In this document: in pieces, positions 14,886 through 22,706 of the stretch
How positions within the stretch are numbered: position 1 is the stretch's first letter
Layout: each line of letters opens with the position of its first letter
Source of the DNA: Ruminococcaceae bacterium UBA1767
Lineage (GTDB): Bacteria; Bacillota; Clostridia; Oscillospirales; Acutalibacteraceae
Length of the DNA: 43,963 nucleotides
Assembly (NCBI GenBank): GCA_002315505.1
Contig: DCGX01000076.1
Location: 1-43,963, forward strand
Reading direction: 5' to 3'
Position numbers and translations under genes: made by a program
The notes under the pieces: model-generated
Told to the model about the DNA's origin: nothing
Seen by the model: only the letters and a program-made list of their open reading frames with translations
Database searches by the model: none

Positions 14886-15656
14886 ATGATTCTTACTGTT
14901 GACATCGGAAATACAAATATTAATCTCGGTATCTTTGACGGTGATGAATTAGTCTGCACAGCAAGACTGTCAACCGAAAGAAGAAGAACTGCAGACCAGT
15001 ATGCTGTTGAAATACTGAATTCTTTAATGCTTCACGGCATAAAGAAAAATTCATTCAGCGGTGCTATTGTATGCTCGGTTGTTCCGGAGCTCAACAACAC
15101 CCTGTCTGAAGCTATAAACGTAGTTGCGGATATTTCACCCTTTATGATTACAAGCGATATCAACACAGGTCTTAAAATCATTGACAATAAATCTAATTTC
15201 CTCGGTGCTGATTTGTGTGCGGTTTCAATCGGTGCAATTGAAAAGTATCCGCTCCCCTGCATTATCGTTGATTTAGGCACTGCAACAAAAATGATTTTAC
15301 TCGACGAGAACGGAATGTTTATGGGCTGTAATATTTCTCCGGGTGTTAAAACTTCACTTGAAGCTCTCGCAAGCAGTGCTTCACTTTTGCCGACGGTTGA
15401 ACTGAAGGCTCCGACAACTTCAATCGGTACAAATACTCTCGACAGTATGAAAGCAGGAACAATTTTCGGTACTGCCGCAATGATTGACGGACTCGCAGAA
15501 CGAATGGAAAATGAATTCGGCAGGGAAATTAAATCAGTTATCGGAACAGGCGGACTCGGTGAGGAAATTGTCAAATGCTGTCACCGAGATATAGTCTATG
15601 ACAAAAATCTTATACTTTACGGAATGAGGCGGATATATGAACAACAAAAAAATTAA
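14886..15656 (+). CDS. coaX: Type III pantothenate kinase
   Basis: This 256-residue protein of the ASKHA fold begins MILTVDIGNTNINLGIFDG, the phosphate-1 motif of CoaX. Later motifs are TADQYAVEI, LGADLCAVSIGA, IIVDLGTATKMILLD, GCNISPGVKTSLEAL and VIGTGGLGEEI. It phosphorylates pantothenate in the first step of coenzyme A synthesis. The last 20 bases overlap the start of an ECF-type transporter gene, so the two are translationally coupled. The gap to trkH is 13 bp, which places the gene in the same apparent transcription unit. Confidence 0.95.
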   Translation: MILTVDIGNTNINLGIFDGDELVCTARLSTERRRTADQYAVEILNSLMLHGIKKNSFSGAIVCSVVPELNNTLSEAINVVADISPFMITSDINTGLKIIDNKSNFLGADLCAVSIGAIEKYPLPCIIVDLGTATKMILLDENGMFMGCNISPGVKTSLEALASSASLLPTVELKAPTTSIGTNTLDSMKAGTIFGTAAMIDGLAERMENEFGREIKSVIGTGGLGEEIVKCCHRDIVYDKNLILYGMRRIYEQQKN

Positions 15657-16236
15657 CCTTTACAAGCTGACTTTAACATCAATTCTTATTGCATTAATTT
15701 TTGTTATGTCATTTACTCCGCTCGGATATCTCAACATCGGTGTTGTTTCGATTACTTTTATTTCTATTCCCGTTGTAATCGGTGCAATACTCGAAGGTCC
15801 TGCAATTGGAATGCTGTTAGGTGCTGTATTCGGCATAACGAGCTTCATTCAGGCATTGAAGGGTGACCCGTTCGGTTCTGCCCTGCTTTCAATCAATCCG
15901 TGGTTTACGGCAATTCTTTGTCTTGTTCCACGTGCATTGATGGGATTTTTAAGCGGACTTATTTTCAAAGCAATTTCAAACAAAACAACCTCAAAGGTTT
16001 CTTACATAACGGCTTCCTTCAGCTCGGGATTCCTGAACACGATTTTCTTCGTAGGCTTATTACTTTTATTCTTCTTTAAAAGTGATTATATCCAGAGCTT
16101 CGGAACAACCGTTCCCGCTGTTTTAACAGCAATGATAACCTTCAACGCAGTTATCGAATGGATTGCCTGCACTGTAATCGGCACAGCAGTAAGTGTTGCA
16201 GTTAACAAGGCAGTTAAGCATCAGAAAAAAGCATAA
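15637..16236 (+). CDS. ECF transporter substrate-binding (S) component, probably for pantothenate
   Basis: This 199-residue membrane protein has about five to six helices. An Ala/Leu-rich first helix (LTLTSILIALIFVMSFTPLGYL) comes first. The region VSITFISIPVVIGAILEGPAIGMLLGAVFGITSFIQAL is typical of ECF S-components, and a central loop reads GDPFGSALLSINPWFTAILCLVPRALMGFLSGLIF. S-components capture a vitamin and dock on shared EcfA/A'/T units encoded elsewhere. Overlap with coaX argues for pantothenate (PanT-like), but this is context only; the sequence does not prove the substrate. Confidence 0.85.
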   Translation: MNNKKINLYKLTLTSILIALIFVMSFTPLGYLNIGVVSITFISIPVVIGAILEGPAIGMLLGAVFGITSFIQALKGDPFGSALLSINPWFTAILCLVPRALMGFLSGLIFKAISNKTTSKVSYITASFSSGFLNTIFFVGLLLLFFFKSDYIQSFGTTVPAVLTAMITFNAVIEWIACTVIGTAVSVAVNKAVKHQKKA

Positions 16237-16247
16237 TACAAAACTTA

Positions 16248-16278
16248 AGCAGTCCGGAATTTCCGAACTGCTTTTTTA
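16248..16278. terminator. Terminator after the ECF gene, shared with the convergent gene
   Basis: AGCAGT (16248-16253) pairs with ACTGCT (16267-16272). After one C/A mismatch, CGGA pairs with TCCG. TTTTTTATT follows on the plus strand. The minus-strand reading also ends in a T-containing stretch (TTAAGTTTTG), so it may serve both genes. Confidence 0.8.
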
Positions 16279-16875
16279 TTACTTATTAAATTCACAATCA
16301 AGATAATACATTGTCATATTTTCTTTATAATCAATGTAAATGGACGGCTTCGTTTCCATGAAAACCGAGAAGTAAAAAATCTTTTTCTTTTCCTCATCAA
16401 CAATCAGCAATCCGTTAAGTCCGTTTCGCTTACCCGGGAAGCTGACATTGTATTTTCCGTACTCACCGTCAAAAACACTTGCCTTCTCCTTGAAGTCCGA
16501 GATAACGGTTTTCATTTCATCGTTATCCAAAGACATACTGTCCGTTGATAATTTTTCATAAAGTGCTAACATATCCGAAGGAATATCCTTACGTGTTTTT
16601 TTATCATTCTGAATTAAAATACTGTAATTGATGTATCCCCAGAAGAGCAATCCGAATCCCGCAACCGGAGAACCGTTAAGAAAATAATATAGTAGTGCCG
16701 CAAGAGCCGTGCCGATTACTCCGTATATCAACGCAATTATCACTGCTTTCTTTTTAGGCAGTGGTTTCTTGTTGATTGCGAACCTGTAAATCAAAACAGG
16801 AGCTGTGTATACAAGCAAGACAATAATCAGACTGATTGAATTAGTTAAAAGATTATTAAAAAATTCTTCGTTCAT
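16279..16875 (-). CDS. Membrane protein of unknown function
   Basis: I do not recognise this 198-residue protein. It has about three hydrophobic segments: residues 9-33, 43-66 and 70-87. Basic residues lie between the first two (INKKPLPKKK). The C-terminal domain of about 110 residues is soluble and contains FDGEYGKYNVSFPGKRNGLNGLLIVDEEKKKIFYFSVF, probably a beta-rich fold. Only a weak GGAATG site lies before the ATG. It starts 21 bases after the CofE-like gene ends on the same strand, so they are probably co-transcribed. Function is unknown. Confidence 0.75.
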   Translation of the reverse strand: MNEEFFNNLLTNSISLIIVLLVYTAPVLIYRFAINKKPLPKKKAVIIALIYGVIGTALAALLYYFLNGSPVAGFGLLFWGYINYSILIQNDKKTRKDIPSDMLALYEKLSTDSMSLDNDEMKTVISDFKEKASVFDGEYGKYNVSFPGKRNGLNGLLIVDEEKKKIFYFSVFMETKPSIYIDYKENMTMYYLDCEFNK

Positions 16876-16896
16876 TATTAATCATTCCAAAAGCAA

Positions 16897-17598
16897 TTAT
16901 TTAACTTTTCTTACAATGCAAAGCGGTGTGCACTGTGAGCTCTGGTCAAGCGGATTATCCTTGAACACCTGCTCACCGAAGGCATCGGGAATATCCTGAC
17001 GGGATTTTCCGAGAACATTAACACCGATATCATTTGCATCAATAACAATTACATCACAACCGAGATGCTTTGCAAGGTCTGCGGCAACCTCATTCGGCTT
17101 GTCCGGAGCGAGCTTGGCATAATTATTATACGGCGGAATTGTGCAGTCGCACGGACCGTCAATAGCTCTTGCTTTCATTCCGAGGATATTATAGAATACT
17201 CCTCTTTTACCTACAACCTTACCTGCCGCTGAACAGGCTGCTGCAAAAAGAACTCTCGGAGCACCTATTTCACGGATACAAAGCTCCATCGTCTGCGGCA
17301 TACCGAGACCGATACCATAGCTTGTCTTGAGAACAAACTTTGAAAGCAGATTTGCAAGCGGACGAACCTTGATTTCGTCAACCTTGAATGCTCTGCCCTG
17401 CATGATTGCGATAATCTTCTCAGAAATAAAAAGAGTATCCTCGGGCAAAAGATATTCCTTTGCATATCTGTCCATAACCTCGGGAATCTTATCCTCTTTC
17501 ATAATAACATGAGTTTTAACAGGATATCTTGCATATGTTCCGAAATCTGTATCTATCGTTAATTTCTTACCCTCATTGGGTACAAATGGCATTTCCAT
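16897..17598 (-). CDS. CofE-like (F420-0 gamma-glutamyl ligase family) protein
   Basis: This 233-residue protein resembles the F420 ligase family: YARYPVKTHVIMKEDKI, then EDTLFISEKIIAIMQGRAF, PLANLLSKFV, the Gly-rich RVLFAAACSAAGKVVGKRGVFY, and VIDANDIGVNVLGKS with acidic metal-ligand candidates. In archaea and actinobacteria CofE adds glutamates to coenzyme F420-0. No other F420 gene is visible here and F420 is not expected in Clostridia, so the substrate is probably different. The ATG at 17598 has GGAGG 7 bases upstream. A well-spaced promoter precedes it. Confidence 0.8.
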   Translation of the reverse strand: MEMPFVPNEGKKLTIDTDFGTYARYPVKTHVIMKEDKIPEVMDRYAKEYLLPEDTLFISEKIIAIMQGRAFKVDEIKVRPLANLLSKFVLKTSYGIGLGMPQTMELCIREIGAPRVLFAAACSAAGKVVGKRGVFYNILGMKARAIDGPCDCTIPPYNNYAKLAPDKPNEVAADLAKHLGCDVIVIDANDIGVNVLGKSRQDIPDAFGEQVFKDNPLDQSSQCTPLCIVRKVK

Positions 17599-17625
17599 AT
17601 TTCAACCTCCAAAATTATTCAATTT

Positions 17626-17653
17626 ATTATATCATTTATATTTTAAATTGCAA
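17626..17653 (-). promoter_or_regulatory. Sigma-A promoter of the CofE-like gene
   Basis: On the minus strand TTGCAA (17648-17653), a 16-bp spacer and a perfect TATAAT (17626-17631) lie upstream of the start at 17598. Confidence 0.72.
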
Positions 17654-17703
17654 CATTTTTCCGTTATTTATTCATTAAAATTCATTAGTTTTCAAGTTTT
17701 TAC

Positions 17704-17731
17704 TTGATAAATTTAAATACGATGTTATAAT
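17704..17731 (+). promoter_or_regulatory. Sigma-A promoter of metG
   Basis: TTGATA at 17704-17709, a 16-bp spacer, and TATAAT at 17726-17731 predict a start near 17738 and a leader of only about 23 bases. An inverted repeat (AATATAG at 17729-17735, CTATATT at 17742-17748) overlaps the -10 and start site. Confidence 0.75.
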
Positions 17732-17760
17732 ATAGGATAGACTATATTGGAGGGATAATT

Positions 17761-19701
17761 TTGGATAAGGAAAAATTCTATATAACAACTGCGATTGCTT
17801 ACACCTCTGCAAAGCCTCATATCGGCAACAGCTATGAAATCGTTATGGCTGACGCAGTTGCAAGATACAAAAGACTTCAGGGCTACGACGTTTTCTTTCA
17901 GACAGGAACCGACGAGCACGGACTTAAAATAGAAGAAAAAGCAAAGGATAAAGGTGTTACACCTAAACAGTATGTTGACGGTGTTGCAGGCGAAATCAGA
18001 AACATCTGCGATATTCTCAACACTACCTATGACAAATTCTTCAGAACAACAGATGCTGACCATGAGAAATGCGTTCAGAAGATTTTCAAAAAGCTCTACG
18101 ACAAGGGCGACATCTACAAAGGAAAATACGAGGGTATGTACTGCACTCCGTGTGAATCCTTCTGGACTGAAAGTCAGCTTGTTGACGGCAAATGTCCTGA
18201 CTGCGGTCGTGAGGTTAAGCCTGCAAGTGAGGAAGCATATTTCTTTAAATTTTCAAAATATCAGAAGCAGTTAGAGGAATATATTGAATCAAACGAGAAC
18301 TTCATCTATCCCGAAAGCCGTAAGAAGGAAATGATTAACAATTTCATCAAGCCCGGCATTCAGGATTTGTGCGTATCGAGAACATCATTTACATGGGGTA
18401 TCCCAGTTGATTTTGACCCGAAGCACGTTGTTTACGTATGGATTGATGCTCTTCTTAACTACATTACAGGTATCGGCTACGACCCGGACGGTTCAAGCGA
18501 GCTTTTCAACAAATACTGGCCTGCTGACGTTCATATAATCGGTAAGGACATTATGAGATTCCACACAATCTACTGGCCGATTATGCTTATGGCTCTTGAT
18601 GTTCCACTGCCTAAGCAGGTTGTCGGTCATCAGTGGCTTCTTTCGGGTGAGGACAAAATGTCAAAGTCAAGAGGAAATGTTATCTATGCCGATGACCTTG
18701 TATCGCTCTTCGGCGTTGATGCAGTAAGATATTATCTTCTTGCCGAGATGCCTTACACATCCGACGGCACAATCACCTATGACAACCTCATTGAAAGATA
18801 TAATTCCGACCTCGCAAATACTCTCGGTAATCTTGTTAACAGAACTGTTGCTATGTCAAACAAGTATTTTGATGGCAAGGTAATGTCCGGTGACACATCA
18901 GAAGAGCTTGACAACGAGCTTAAGACTCTCGCTGTTGAAACAGTTGAGAAGGTTGACAAATTACTTTCAGAATACAGAATCAGTGACACCGTTGAAGCAA
19001 TTCTCAATCTTGCTAAACGCTGCAACAAATACATTGACGAAACAGCACCATGGGCTCTCGCAAAGGATGAGGCTAACAGTGAAAGACTCGGCACAGTGCT
19101 TTACAATCTTCTTGAGAGCATTCGTTTCATTGCAGTTCTTGTTTCTCCGTTTATGCCAGAAACCGCTGAGAAAATTCTCGCTCAGATTAACACAGATATT
19201 AAGGATTATGACAGCCTTAAGAAATTCGGTGCATTGGCAGTCGGAGGTACAGTAGGTACTGCCGTTCCCCTCTTCCAGAGAATTGATGCAAAGGAAATGG
19301 CTGAAAAAATCGAGGCAGTTAATGCAAAATACAAGCCGAAGGAAGAGCCGAAAAAGCCTGAAATTATCGGTCTTGCTCAGATAGGAATTGAGGATTTCGC
19401 CAAGGTTGAATTAAGAGTTGCCGAAATCAGGGAATGTGAGCCGATTAAAAAAGCAAAGAAGCTCTTAAAGCTCACACTTGATGACGGAACCGACACTCCG
19501 AGAACTGTTGCAAGCGGTATTGCAAAATGGTACAAGCCTGAGGATTTAATCGGTCACAAGGTTATTGTTGTTGCCAACCTCAAGCCTGCTGTTCTCTGCG
19601 GTGTCGAGAGCAACGGTATGATTCTCGCAGGTGAATGCGACGAGGATACTGTTAAGGTTATATTCGTTGACGGTATGCCTGCAGGAGCTAAGATTCGCTG
19701 A
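17761..19701 (+). CDS. metG: Methionyl-tRNA synthetase with C-terminal tRNA-binding domain
   Basis: This is a 646-residue class I synthetase. The HIGH-region motif is KPHIGN at 18-23. A zinc knuckle CTPCESFW...CPDCG follows, and DKMSKSRGN places KMSKS at 299-303. The C-terminal 110 residues (IGIEDFAKVELRVAEIRECEPIKKAKKL onward) form the EMAP-II/Trbp111-like domain that dimerises and binds tRNA. It charges both initiator and elongator tRNA-Met. The start is the TTG at 17761 behind GGAGGG. The leader is too short for a T-box or SAM riboswitch. Its stop codon overlaps the tatD start by one base. Confidence 0.96.
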   Translation: MDKEKFYITTAIAYTSAKPHIGNSYEIVMADAVARYKRLQGYDVFFQTGTDEHGLKIEEKAKDKGVTPKQYVDGVAGEIRNICDILNTTYDKFFRTTDADHEKCVQKIFKKLYDKGDIYKGKYEGMYCTPCESFWTESQLVDGKCPDCGREVKPASEEAYFFKFSKYQKQLEEYIESNENFIYPESRKKEMINNFIKPGIQDLCVSRTSFTWGIPVDFDPKHVVYVWIDALLNYITGIGYDPDGSSELFNKYWPADVHIIGKDIMRFHTIYWPIMLMALDVPLPKQVVGHQWLLSGEDKMSKSRGNVIYADDLVSLFGVDAVRYYLLAEMPYTSDGTITYDNLIERYNSDLANTLGNLVNRTVAMSNKYFDGKVMSGDTSEELDNELKTLAVETVEKVDKLLSEYRISDTVEAILNLAKRCNKYIDETAPWALAKDEANSERLGTVLYNLLESIRFIAVLVSPFMPETAEKILAQINTDIKDYDSLKKFGALAVGGTVGTAVPLFQRIDAKEMAEKIEAVNAKYKPKEEPKKPEIIGLAQIGIEDFAKVELRVAEIRECEPIKKAKKLLKLTLDDGTDTPRTVASGIAKWYKPEDLIGHKVIVVANLKPAVLCGVESNGMILAGECDEDTVKVIFVDGMPAGAKIR

Positions 19702-20468
19702 TGTACAATAATATTTTTGACACACACGCACATTATGATGACGATAAATTTGAATCGGACAGAGATGAACTTTTATCAGCTCTGCCCGATTTGGGTGTTA
19801 TTAATGTTATTAACTGCGGTTGTGACTTGAAATCAAGCCTTGAAAGCATTGCACTTTCGGAAAAGTACGGGTATTTTTATTGTGCTTTGGGTGTTCATCC
19901 GAGTAATATTACTCTTCAGTCATACGATGAGCTGAAAAAAATAATGGTACACTACGGACACAGAAAATGCGTTGCAATCGGTGAAATCGGTCTTGAATAT
20001 CACTACGATTTTATCCCGAAAAGTGTTCAGCTCGATATTTTTGAGGAACAGCTTATACTCTCAAAAAAGCTGAATCTGCCTGTTATTGTGCACGACAGAG
20101 ATGCTCACGAGGACACAATGCGATTGCTTAAAAAATACAGACCGACAGGTGTTGTTCATTGCTTTTCGGGCAGTGTTGAAATGGCTAAGGAAGTTATAAA
20201 GCTCGGTATGTATATTGGTCTTGGCGGTGCGGTCACGTTCAAAAACGCACGCAAACCGCTCGAGGTTGCCGAATACGTTCCGCTTGACAGGTTACTGCTC
20301 GAAACAGATTGTCCGTATATGACACCCGTACCGCACCGAGGTGAGAGAAATTCATCGGATATGATTGAATTTACAGCAGAAAAAATTGCCGAGGTCAAAA
20401 ACATTGACGTTCAGCAATTAATTGATATTACAAATCAGAATGCAAATAATTTATTTATGCTTCGTTGA
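19701..20468 (+). CDS. tatD: TatD family metal-dependent DNase
   Basis: This 255-residue TIM-barrel hydrolase has the family metal ligands: FDTHAH with His9 and His11, GEIGLEYH, VIVHDRDAHEDT, VVHCFSG, and LLLETDCPYMTPVPHRG. TatD/YabD proteins are 3'-5' exonucleases or quality-control nucleases in the cytoplasm. In many Firmicutes tatD follows metG, as here, with a TGATG stop-start overlap. Length is normal for the family. Confidence 0.94.
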   Translation: MYNNIFDTHAHYDDDKFESDRDELLSALPDLGVINVINCGCDLKSSLESIALSEKYGYFYCALGVHPSNITLQSYDELKKIMVHYGHRKCVAIGEIGLEYHYDFIPKSVQLDIFEEQLILSKKLNLPVIVHDRDAHEDTMRLLKKYRPTGVVHCFSGSVEMAKEVIKLGMYIGLGGAVTFKNARKPLEVAEYVPLDRLLLETDCPYMTPVPHRGERNSSDMIEFTAEKIAEVKNIDVQQLIDITNQNANNLFMLR

Positions 20469-20490
20469 AAAACGGAGCATTTATTTTATT
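20461..20490. terminator. Weak terminator hairpin at the end of tatD
   Basis: CTTCGTT at 20461-20467 pairs with AACGGAG at 20472-20478 with one G-T wobble, followed by CATTTATTTTATTAT. It overlaps the tatD stop codon and lies before the convergent nucleotidyltransferase stop. Confidence 0.5.
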
Positions 20491-21218
20491 ATCCCCTTGT
20501 AGGTTGCCTTAACCTTTTCATAGCTCTCAATGTTGCCTATATCATATCGGCTACCGGGCATTTCCATGGAATGAACCTTTGTCTGCTTGCAAAGCCATGC
20601 AATATAGCTTCCCGGTGCATCAGTACCGCAACCAGATTCAATACCTTTTCTGACAAGTGACGCATCATTTTTTGTATAATAATAGAACGGCGGACAGCAC
20701 CAGTGCGTTGCAGGTGTCGGCGATTTTTCGGTCATATCAATAACCAAATCGTTTTCATCAACTGTTACAACTCCGCTTTTAAGCAAACGCTTTTCATCAG
20801 GCTCATAATAACGCATTACGCAGGAAGTGTTCTTTTCCTTACAATATTCTGCAAATTTCACGAGTGAAAAATCAAGAACATTATCACCTGCAATAACAAG
20901 CATATCATCATCAATTCCGAGCTTTTCTATCGCAAACTGAATATCCTTTACAGCACCTAATCGTGTTTCGTTAGTGTCTGTGCCGTCATCCACAACTGTG
21001 ATTTTTATTGACTTAGTTTTTGCCCAGTCATCAAAATGATGAGCAAATTTATGATTAGAGATAACCACATATTCATCTACAAGTCCGCTCTCGTTAATAT
21101 CATCGAGCAGCCAATCAAGAATTGTTTTATCTCCGACCTTAAGCAATGGCTTCGGAAAATTCTCCGTCAAGGGATAAAGTCGTGTGGCATAGCCTGCCGC
21201 AAGTACAACACATTTCAT
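20481..21218 (-). CDS. Sugar-1-phosphate nucleotidylyltransferase
   Basis: This 245-residue enzyme has the nucleotidyltransferase fold. The N-terminal signature is VVLAAGYATRLYPLT followed by FPKPLL, which binds the nucleotide and contains the catalytic Arg and Lys. IAGDNVLD carries the metal-binding Asp. GSRYDIGNIESY near the end is typical of glucose-1-phosphate nucleotidyltransferases. It lacks a left-handed beta-helix acyltransferase tail. The ATG is set by AGGAG lying in the end of the upstream kinase gene, with a 10-base gap, so the two proteins are made from one message. Together they would convert a sugar to sugar-1-phosphate to NDP-sugar; which sugar and which nucleotide are unknown. 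Confidence 0.85.
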   Translation of the reverse strand: MKCVVLAAGYATRLYPLTENFPKPLLKVGDKTILDWLLDDINESGLVDEYVVISNHKFAHHFDDWAKTKSIKITVVDDGTDTNETRLGAVKDIQFAIEKLGIDDDMLVIAGDNVLDFSLVKFAEYCKEKNTSCVMRYYEPDEKRLLKSGVVTVDENDLVIDMTEKSPTPATHWCCPPFYYYTKNDASLVRKGIESGCGTDAPGSYIAWLCKQTKVHSMEMPGSRYDIGNIESYEKVKATYKGIIK

Positions 21219-21228
21219 ATTTTAACTC

Positions 21229-22632
21229 CTATAATCTTACTCCGTCTGCACTGTGACAGATATGTGCAGAGTATTTTCCTTTAAGGTGAGGGAATGCCTT
21301 AAGATATTCTCTCTCAACCTTCTCGAGAATTTCCTTTTCGTATTCGGGGTCTATCAATGCCATACAGCAGCCTTTAAATCCCGCACCCGAAAATCTTCCG
21401 CCGTAAATACCCTTTGTATTGAGCATAATTTCATACAGCTTAATAAGCTCCGGTGAACCTGTTTCATAATATTTTATACTGCTCCGACCGCTTTCAAAGG
21501 AAAGGCGGCCGAATTTTTCAATATCACCGTTTTTCCATGCCTCAGCACCCTCCTGTACTCTGAAATATTCCGAGTACCAGTGCTCTGCTCTCTTAGCCCA
21601 GTTATCAGGCAGCTTGTCCTTGAATTTTACAAAAACATCATACGGGACATCCCTAAGATTTGTTTCTTCGAATTTACCGTATTCCATGCCCGAAAGTGCC
21701 TTGAGCGCATATGCGGCACTTCTGCATTCGTCAACTCGCATATTGAACTTGCTTCCGGCAAGACTTCTTTCGATTCCGCTGAAGAAAATTGCAAACTCAT
21801 AAGGCTTCATATTCGGATTGGTCGGAATATTACTGTAGGTATCATTTTTCAAATCCATATAAAGGAGATTTCCCTTTTTGCAATAAACCTCGCAGGACTG
21901 GTCGAGCTTTCCGCAGGCAACACCGACATATTTATTCTCGGCTTCCTTGGAAATAGCTATCATTTCAGCCGGCTCGAGCTTAATATTATTGAGCTTGCAA
22001 AGGCAATTCAGAAACGTGATTATTACCGCCGCAGATGATGACAATCCGCCGATAGGCAGTTCTCCGTTAATTACCGCACATAGTCCCGTTCTCAGCGGAT
22101 AACGATTATTAAGAGCAATTGTGGCTCCTCTTAAATGGTCTGCCCAGTCATTCTCCTTTGTTTCGGGACAACTGCTGACGTGCCATTGTGCTCTTTTAGG
22201 AAACTGCATTGACTTGATTTCAACAACACCGTTATGCTTCGGTCCGTATGCAATATGAATACCCTTATCGATAGCAAAGCCTGTTATTTTACCGAGCTGA
22301 TGGTCGGAATGTGCTCCGAGCGGACAAATTCTGTACGGTGTAAAATCTGTTGCCATCGGCTTTTTACCGTAAATCTCTTCAAACTTCTGTATTACCGATG
22401 CACCCGCTCCGACTTCAGTATATGAAGTTGTCGTGCTTTGTGACAATATTACATTTTGTTCCGACGCTTCTTTTGTTCTGCCGTCAAGCGGTTTTTTTGT
22501 GTCATTGGGAATAAGCCATATTTTTCCGTCCTTTTTTGCATTGGGAATTCTGCCGTTTCTGCAAAGAGCGGTTACTCTTCGCTCATTCATTCCCCAAAGA
22601 ACGGAAGCCTGGTGTACATCAATATACTCCAT
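21229..22632 (-). CDS. HTH-domain/galactokinase-like GHMP kinase fusion
   Basis: This 467-residue protein has two parts. Residues 1-55 form a MerR/excisionase-like HTH (VHQASVLWGMNERRVTALCRNGRIPNA, then KIWLIPNDTKKPLDGR). Residues about 80-467 form a GHMP kinase of galactokinase type: RICPLGAHSDHQ at 101-112, ELPIGGLSSSAAV at 191-203 (ATP loop), catalytic-type GKLDQ with Asp244, and GGRFSGAGFKGC near 415. In galactokinases the first motif is normally G-E-H-T-D-Y; here Glu is Ala107 while His108 and Asp110 remain, so the sugar may not be galactose. The ATG follows AGGGGG by 7 to 8 bases. The promoter overlaps a palindrome, suggesting self-control through the HTH domain. Confidence 0.88.
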   Translation of the reverse strand: MEYIDVHQASVLWGMNERRVTALCRNGRIPNAKKDGKIWLIPNDTKKPLDGRTKEASEQNVILSQSTTTSYTEVGAGASVIQKFEEIYGKKPMATDFTPYRICPLGAHSDHQLGKITGFAIDKGIHIAYGPKHNGVVEIKSMQFPKRAQWHVSSCPETKENDWADHLRGATIALNNRYPLRTGLCAVINGELPIGGLSSSAAVIITFLNCLCKLNNIKLEPAEMIAISKEAENKYVGVACGKLDQSCEVYCKKGNLLYMDLKNDTYSNIPTNPNMKPYEFAIFFSGIERSLAGSKFNMRVDECRSAAYALKALSGMEYGKFEETNLRDVPYDVFVKFKDKLPDNWAKRAEHWYSEYFRVQEGAEAWKNGDIEKFGRLSFESGRSSIKYYETGSPELIKLYEIMLNTKGIYGGRFSGAGFKGCCMALIDPEYEKEILEKVEREYLKAFPHLKGKYSAHICHSADGVRL

Positions 22633-22661
22633 ATCTACGCCCCCTGATTTTTATACAGTTA

Positions 22662-22689
22662 ATTATACAACAAATACACTAAATGTCAA
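22662..22689 (-). promoter_or_regulatory. Sigma-A promoter of the HTH-kinase operon
   Basis: On the minus strand a consensus TTGACA (22684-22689), a 16-bp spacer and a perfect TATAAT (22662-22667) predict a start near 22655 and a short leader before the ATG at 22632. Confidence 0.85.
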
Positions 22690-22706
22690 CATATATTTTG
22701 ACATTT
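22681..22706. promoter_or_regulatory. Perfect inverted repeat over the -35, candidate operator
   Basis: AAATGTCAA at 22681-22689 and TTGACATTT at 22698-22706 are perfect inverted 9-mers separated by 8 bp. The left half contains the complete -35 hexamer of the HTH-kinase promoter. The repeat touches the stop codon of the upstream hlyIII gene. No T-tract follows on the minus strand, so a terminator role is less likely. The binding protein is inferred, not shown. Confidence 0.68.

Noticed and set aside
15032..15574. 180-codon antisense frame in coaX
   Set aside because: Shadow of coaX; no initiation site or family match.
17732..17760. T-box or SAM riboswitch before metG
   Set aside because: The predicted leader is about 23 nt, too short for either.
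22681..22706. The palindrome as an intrinsic terminator of hlyIII
   Set aside because: AT-rich stem with no T-tract on the minus strand, and it contains a consensus -35; an operator explains it better.
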